Below are positions 5,135 to 6,099 of a DNA stretch of 6,099 bases, in pieces (the first letter of the stretch is position 1; every line of letters begins with the position of its first letter). Under the pieces are notes generated by a model that saw nothing but the letters and a program-made list of their open reading frames with translations, was not told the DNA's origin and searched no databases. Made by a program: the position numbers and the translations under genes. The DNA lies in NCBI GenBank assembly GCA_035526665.1, contig DATLBY010000011.1, positions 1 to 6,099 on the forward strand. The letters are read 5' to 3'. The DNA is from DATLBY01 sp035526665. Lineage in GTDB: Bacteria > Acidobacteriota > Terriglobia > Bryobacterales > Bryobacteraceae.

Positions 5135-5863
5135 ATGTCCTCACTACGAAAGATCGAAGCCGCCCGCATCAATGGCGCCAAATCCCATGGCCCCAAAACC
5201 CCCGAAGGCAAGGCCATTTCGGCGATGAATGCCCTCCGCCATGGCCTCTGCGCCAAGGCCCTCGTGCTCTGCAATGAGGACGCCGCCGCCTTCGAGGCCA
5301 TGCGCAATGCCTACCTCGAGGAATTCCAACCCGTCGGCGCCAGCGAGTACGATCTGCTCGACGAGATGGTCGCCGCCCGCTGGCGCCAGTGCCGCGGCTG
5401 GGGAGTCGAAACCGCCATGATCGACCTCAAAATGGACCAGCAGGAGAAGGCCCTCGAAGCCCGCTTCAAGCGGCTCGATGAAGCCACCCGCACCGCCATT
5501 GCCTACACCTCGATCACGGCTGAGGGCCATTCGCTCGATCAGATCCAGCGGCACGACACCCGCCTCAGCCGCATGTACCGCATGGCGTTGAAAACACTGG
5601 TCGAACGCCAGGATCGCCGCAAGGCCGAAGCCGCAAATACAGAATTTCAGAACGAACCCAACGCGGACCAGCCGGCCCGGCCAGGGCCAACTCCATCTCA
5701 GCCAACCAGCACACCGGAAACCAGGCCAACCCATGCTCAGGTCATTCCTTGCCAGCCCCCCGGCCGCGTGCCCCCCGAGGGAAACTTCGAAGAGTTTGTC
5801 GATAGCAGTCCGATCCCCGGGATCAGCCGTATCTCCCACCAAGCAAGCGAAAAAGAGTCATGA
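5135..5863 (+). CDS. Hypothetical protein with KSxGPKTPEGKA...NALRHGL motif
   Basis: ATG 5135 is chosen because AAGGGA (5123-5128) sits at proper spacing and the 50 codons upstream in frame are Pro-rich and non-protein-like. The product has 242 residues. A basic N-terminal motif at 11-41 (RINGAKSHGPKTPEGKA, then NALRHGLCAKAL) is a hallmark of a hypothetical family that I recall as multi-copy in Solibacter-type Acidobacteriota and some Planctomycetes. A charged helical region follows (about 45-165: YLEEFQP, EYDLLDEMVAARWRQCRGWG, KALEARFKRLDEATRTA, RMYRMALKTLVERQDRRKAE). After that comes a Pro/Thr/Gln-rich, probably disordered tail from about 170. There is no signal peptide or membrane segment. 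Codons end in C far more than in its neighbours. Function is unknown; the basic motif may bind nucleic acid, which is inference. It stands alone, flanked by related repeats. Confidence 0.8.
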   Translation: MSSLRKIEAARINGAKSHGPKTPEGKAISAMNALRHGLCAKALVLCNEDAAAFEAMRNAYLEEFQPVGASEYDLLDEMVAARWRQCRGWGVETAMIDLKMDQQEKALEARFKRLDEATRTAIAYTSITAEGHSLDQIQRHDTRLSRMYRMALKTLVERQDRRKAEAANTEFQNEPNADQPARPGPTPSQPTSTPETRPTHAQVIPCQPPGRVPPEGNFEEFVDSSPIPGISRISHQASEKES

Positions 5864-5880
5864 TTCGCCGCCATGGTTTT

Positions 5881-5905
5881 ATCGGCGTTCACCGGCGTTT
5901 ATCGG
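5881..5905. repeat. Right copy of the 10-bp-periodic repeat, interrupted
   Basis: Two full units (5882-5891 and 5892-5901) and the first four bases of a third (TCGG, 5902-5905) match the layout of the left copy at 4990-5019. The third unit stops exactly where GTGCG begins at 5906, as expected if an element inserted there. Confidence 0.5.
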
Positions 5906-6099
5906 GTGCGCCAGGCTAAGCCTGGCTGATCTAGTGAGAGGAAGGGAACTCACCATGCAAATTACCCATTCGACATGTAGCCAATCGAGCGTGGAGCGGG
6001 GCGACCCGCTGGACGAAGCCTCGAGCGGCGAACCTGCGAGCCGCAGCGTAAGCGAACCCGTTTCGGCCTCGTTACGCGATGGAAGTGGCCAGTCCGCCT
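5906..6099 (+). mobile_element. Probable 5' end (domain I) of a group II intron
   Basis: The stretch starts with GTGCGCCAGG, which fits the conserved group II intron 5' end GUGYG and resembles the start of the lactococcal Ll.LtrB intron. It is non-coding but densely structured: CCAGGC/GCCTGG (5911-5925), GTGAG/CTCAC (5934-5953), AGCGGG/CCCGCT closed by a GCGA (GNRA) tetraloop (5995-6010), GCGGC/GCCGC (6025-6044), and GCGTAA/TTACGC (6046-6077). Such a chain of short helices with a GNRA loop is expected of domain I. The boundary coincides with the break in the right-hand repeat. The reverse transcriptase/maturase gene and the 3' domains would lie beyond the window. Another structured RNA cannot be excluded. 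Confidence 0.55.

Noticed and set aside
5144..5842. 232-residue reverse-strand frame
   Set aside because: Exact shadow of the 5135-5863 gene; Gly/Ala/Leu-rich because of that gene's biased codons.

Overview
The window looks like an accessory stretch of a GC-rich, soil-type bacterial chromosome, most likely Acidobacteriota of the Solibacter/Bryobacter type. That guess rests on the RHS core wording, on the 'KSxGPKTPEGKA..NALRHGL' hypothetical protein and on the 'CCGCGTTCA' type intergenic repeat, all of which I associate with those genomes. It is not a database result.

Layout, left to right. At 1-91 is the tail of an unrecognised gene. At 156-1066 is a 5'-truncated RHS fragment: the conserved core, then a Gly/Ala-rich variable C-terminus whose last part appears to sit in a different frame (860-1066). 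One base later begins a small gene for a protein with two membrane segments (1080-1349), placed where an RHS partner or immunity gene would be. A small reverse-strand hypothetical gene (1368-1652) and a doubtful short ORF (1761-1952) follow. Next is a secreted 280-residue protein (1937-2779) ending in an LprI-like (DUF1311) four-cysteine domain.

The stretch 2780-3065 holds no convincing gene. It is followed by the frameshifted remains of an unrecognised gene (3066-3561) and a long imperfect inverted repeat (3577-3641).

On the minus strand (4608 to 3678) is a compact three-gene operon: an XRE-family HTH regulator, a RelB-like antitoxin and a RelE/ParE-type toxin. The reading frames overlap at both junctions (ATGA, then TAATG). 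A perfect 9-bp inverted repeat upstream of the regulator is the natural candidate operator. The stretch 4660-4989 holds no gene I can support.

The right end carries a 242-residue multi-copy-type hypothetical protein (5135-5863) flanked on both sides by related 10-bp-periodic repeats (4990-5019 and 5881-5905). The right-hand repeat is broken off exactly where a GTGCG sequence begins. The 194 bases from there fold into many short perfect helices, one with a GNRA loop, and look like the 5' end (domain I) of a group II intron running out of the window.

Overall this is a region of genome flux: a truncated RHS tip, a degraded gene, a toxin-antitoxin operon, dispersed repeats and a probable retroelement.
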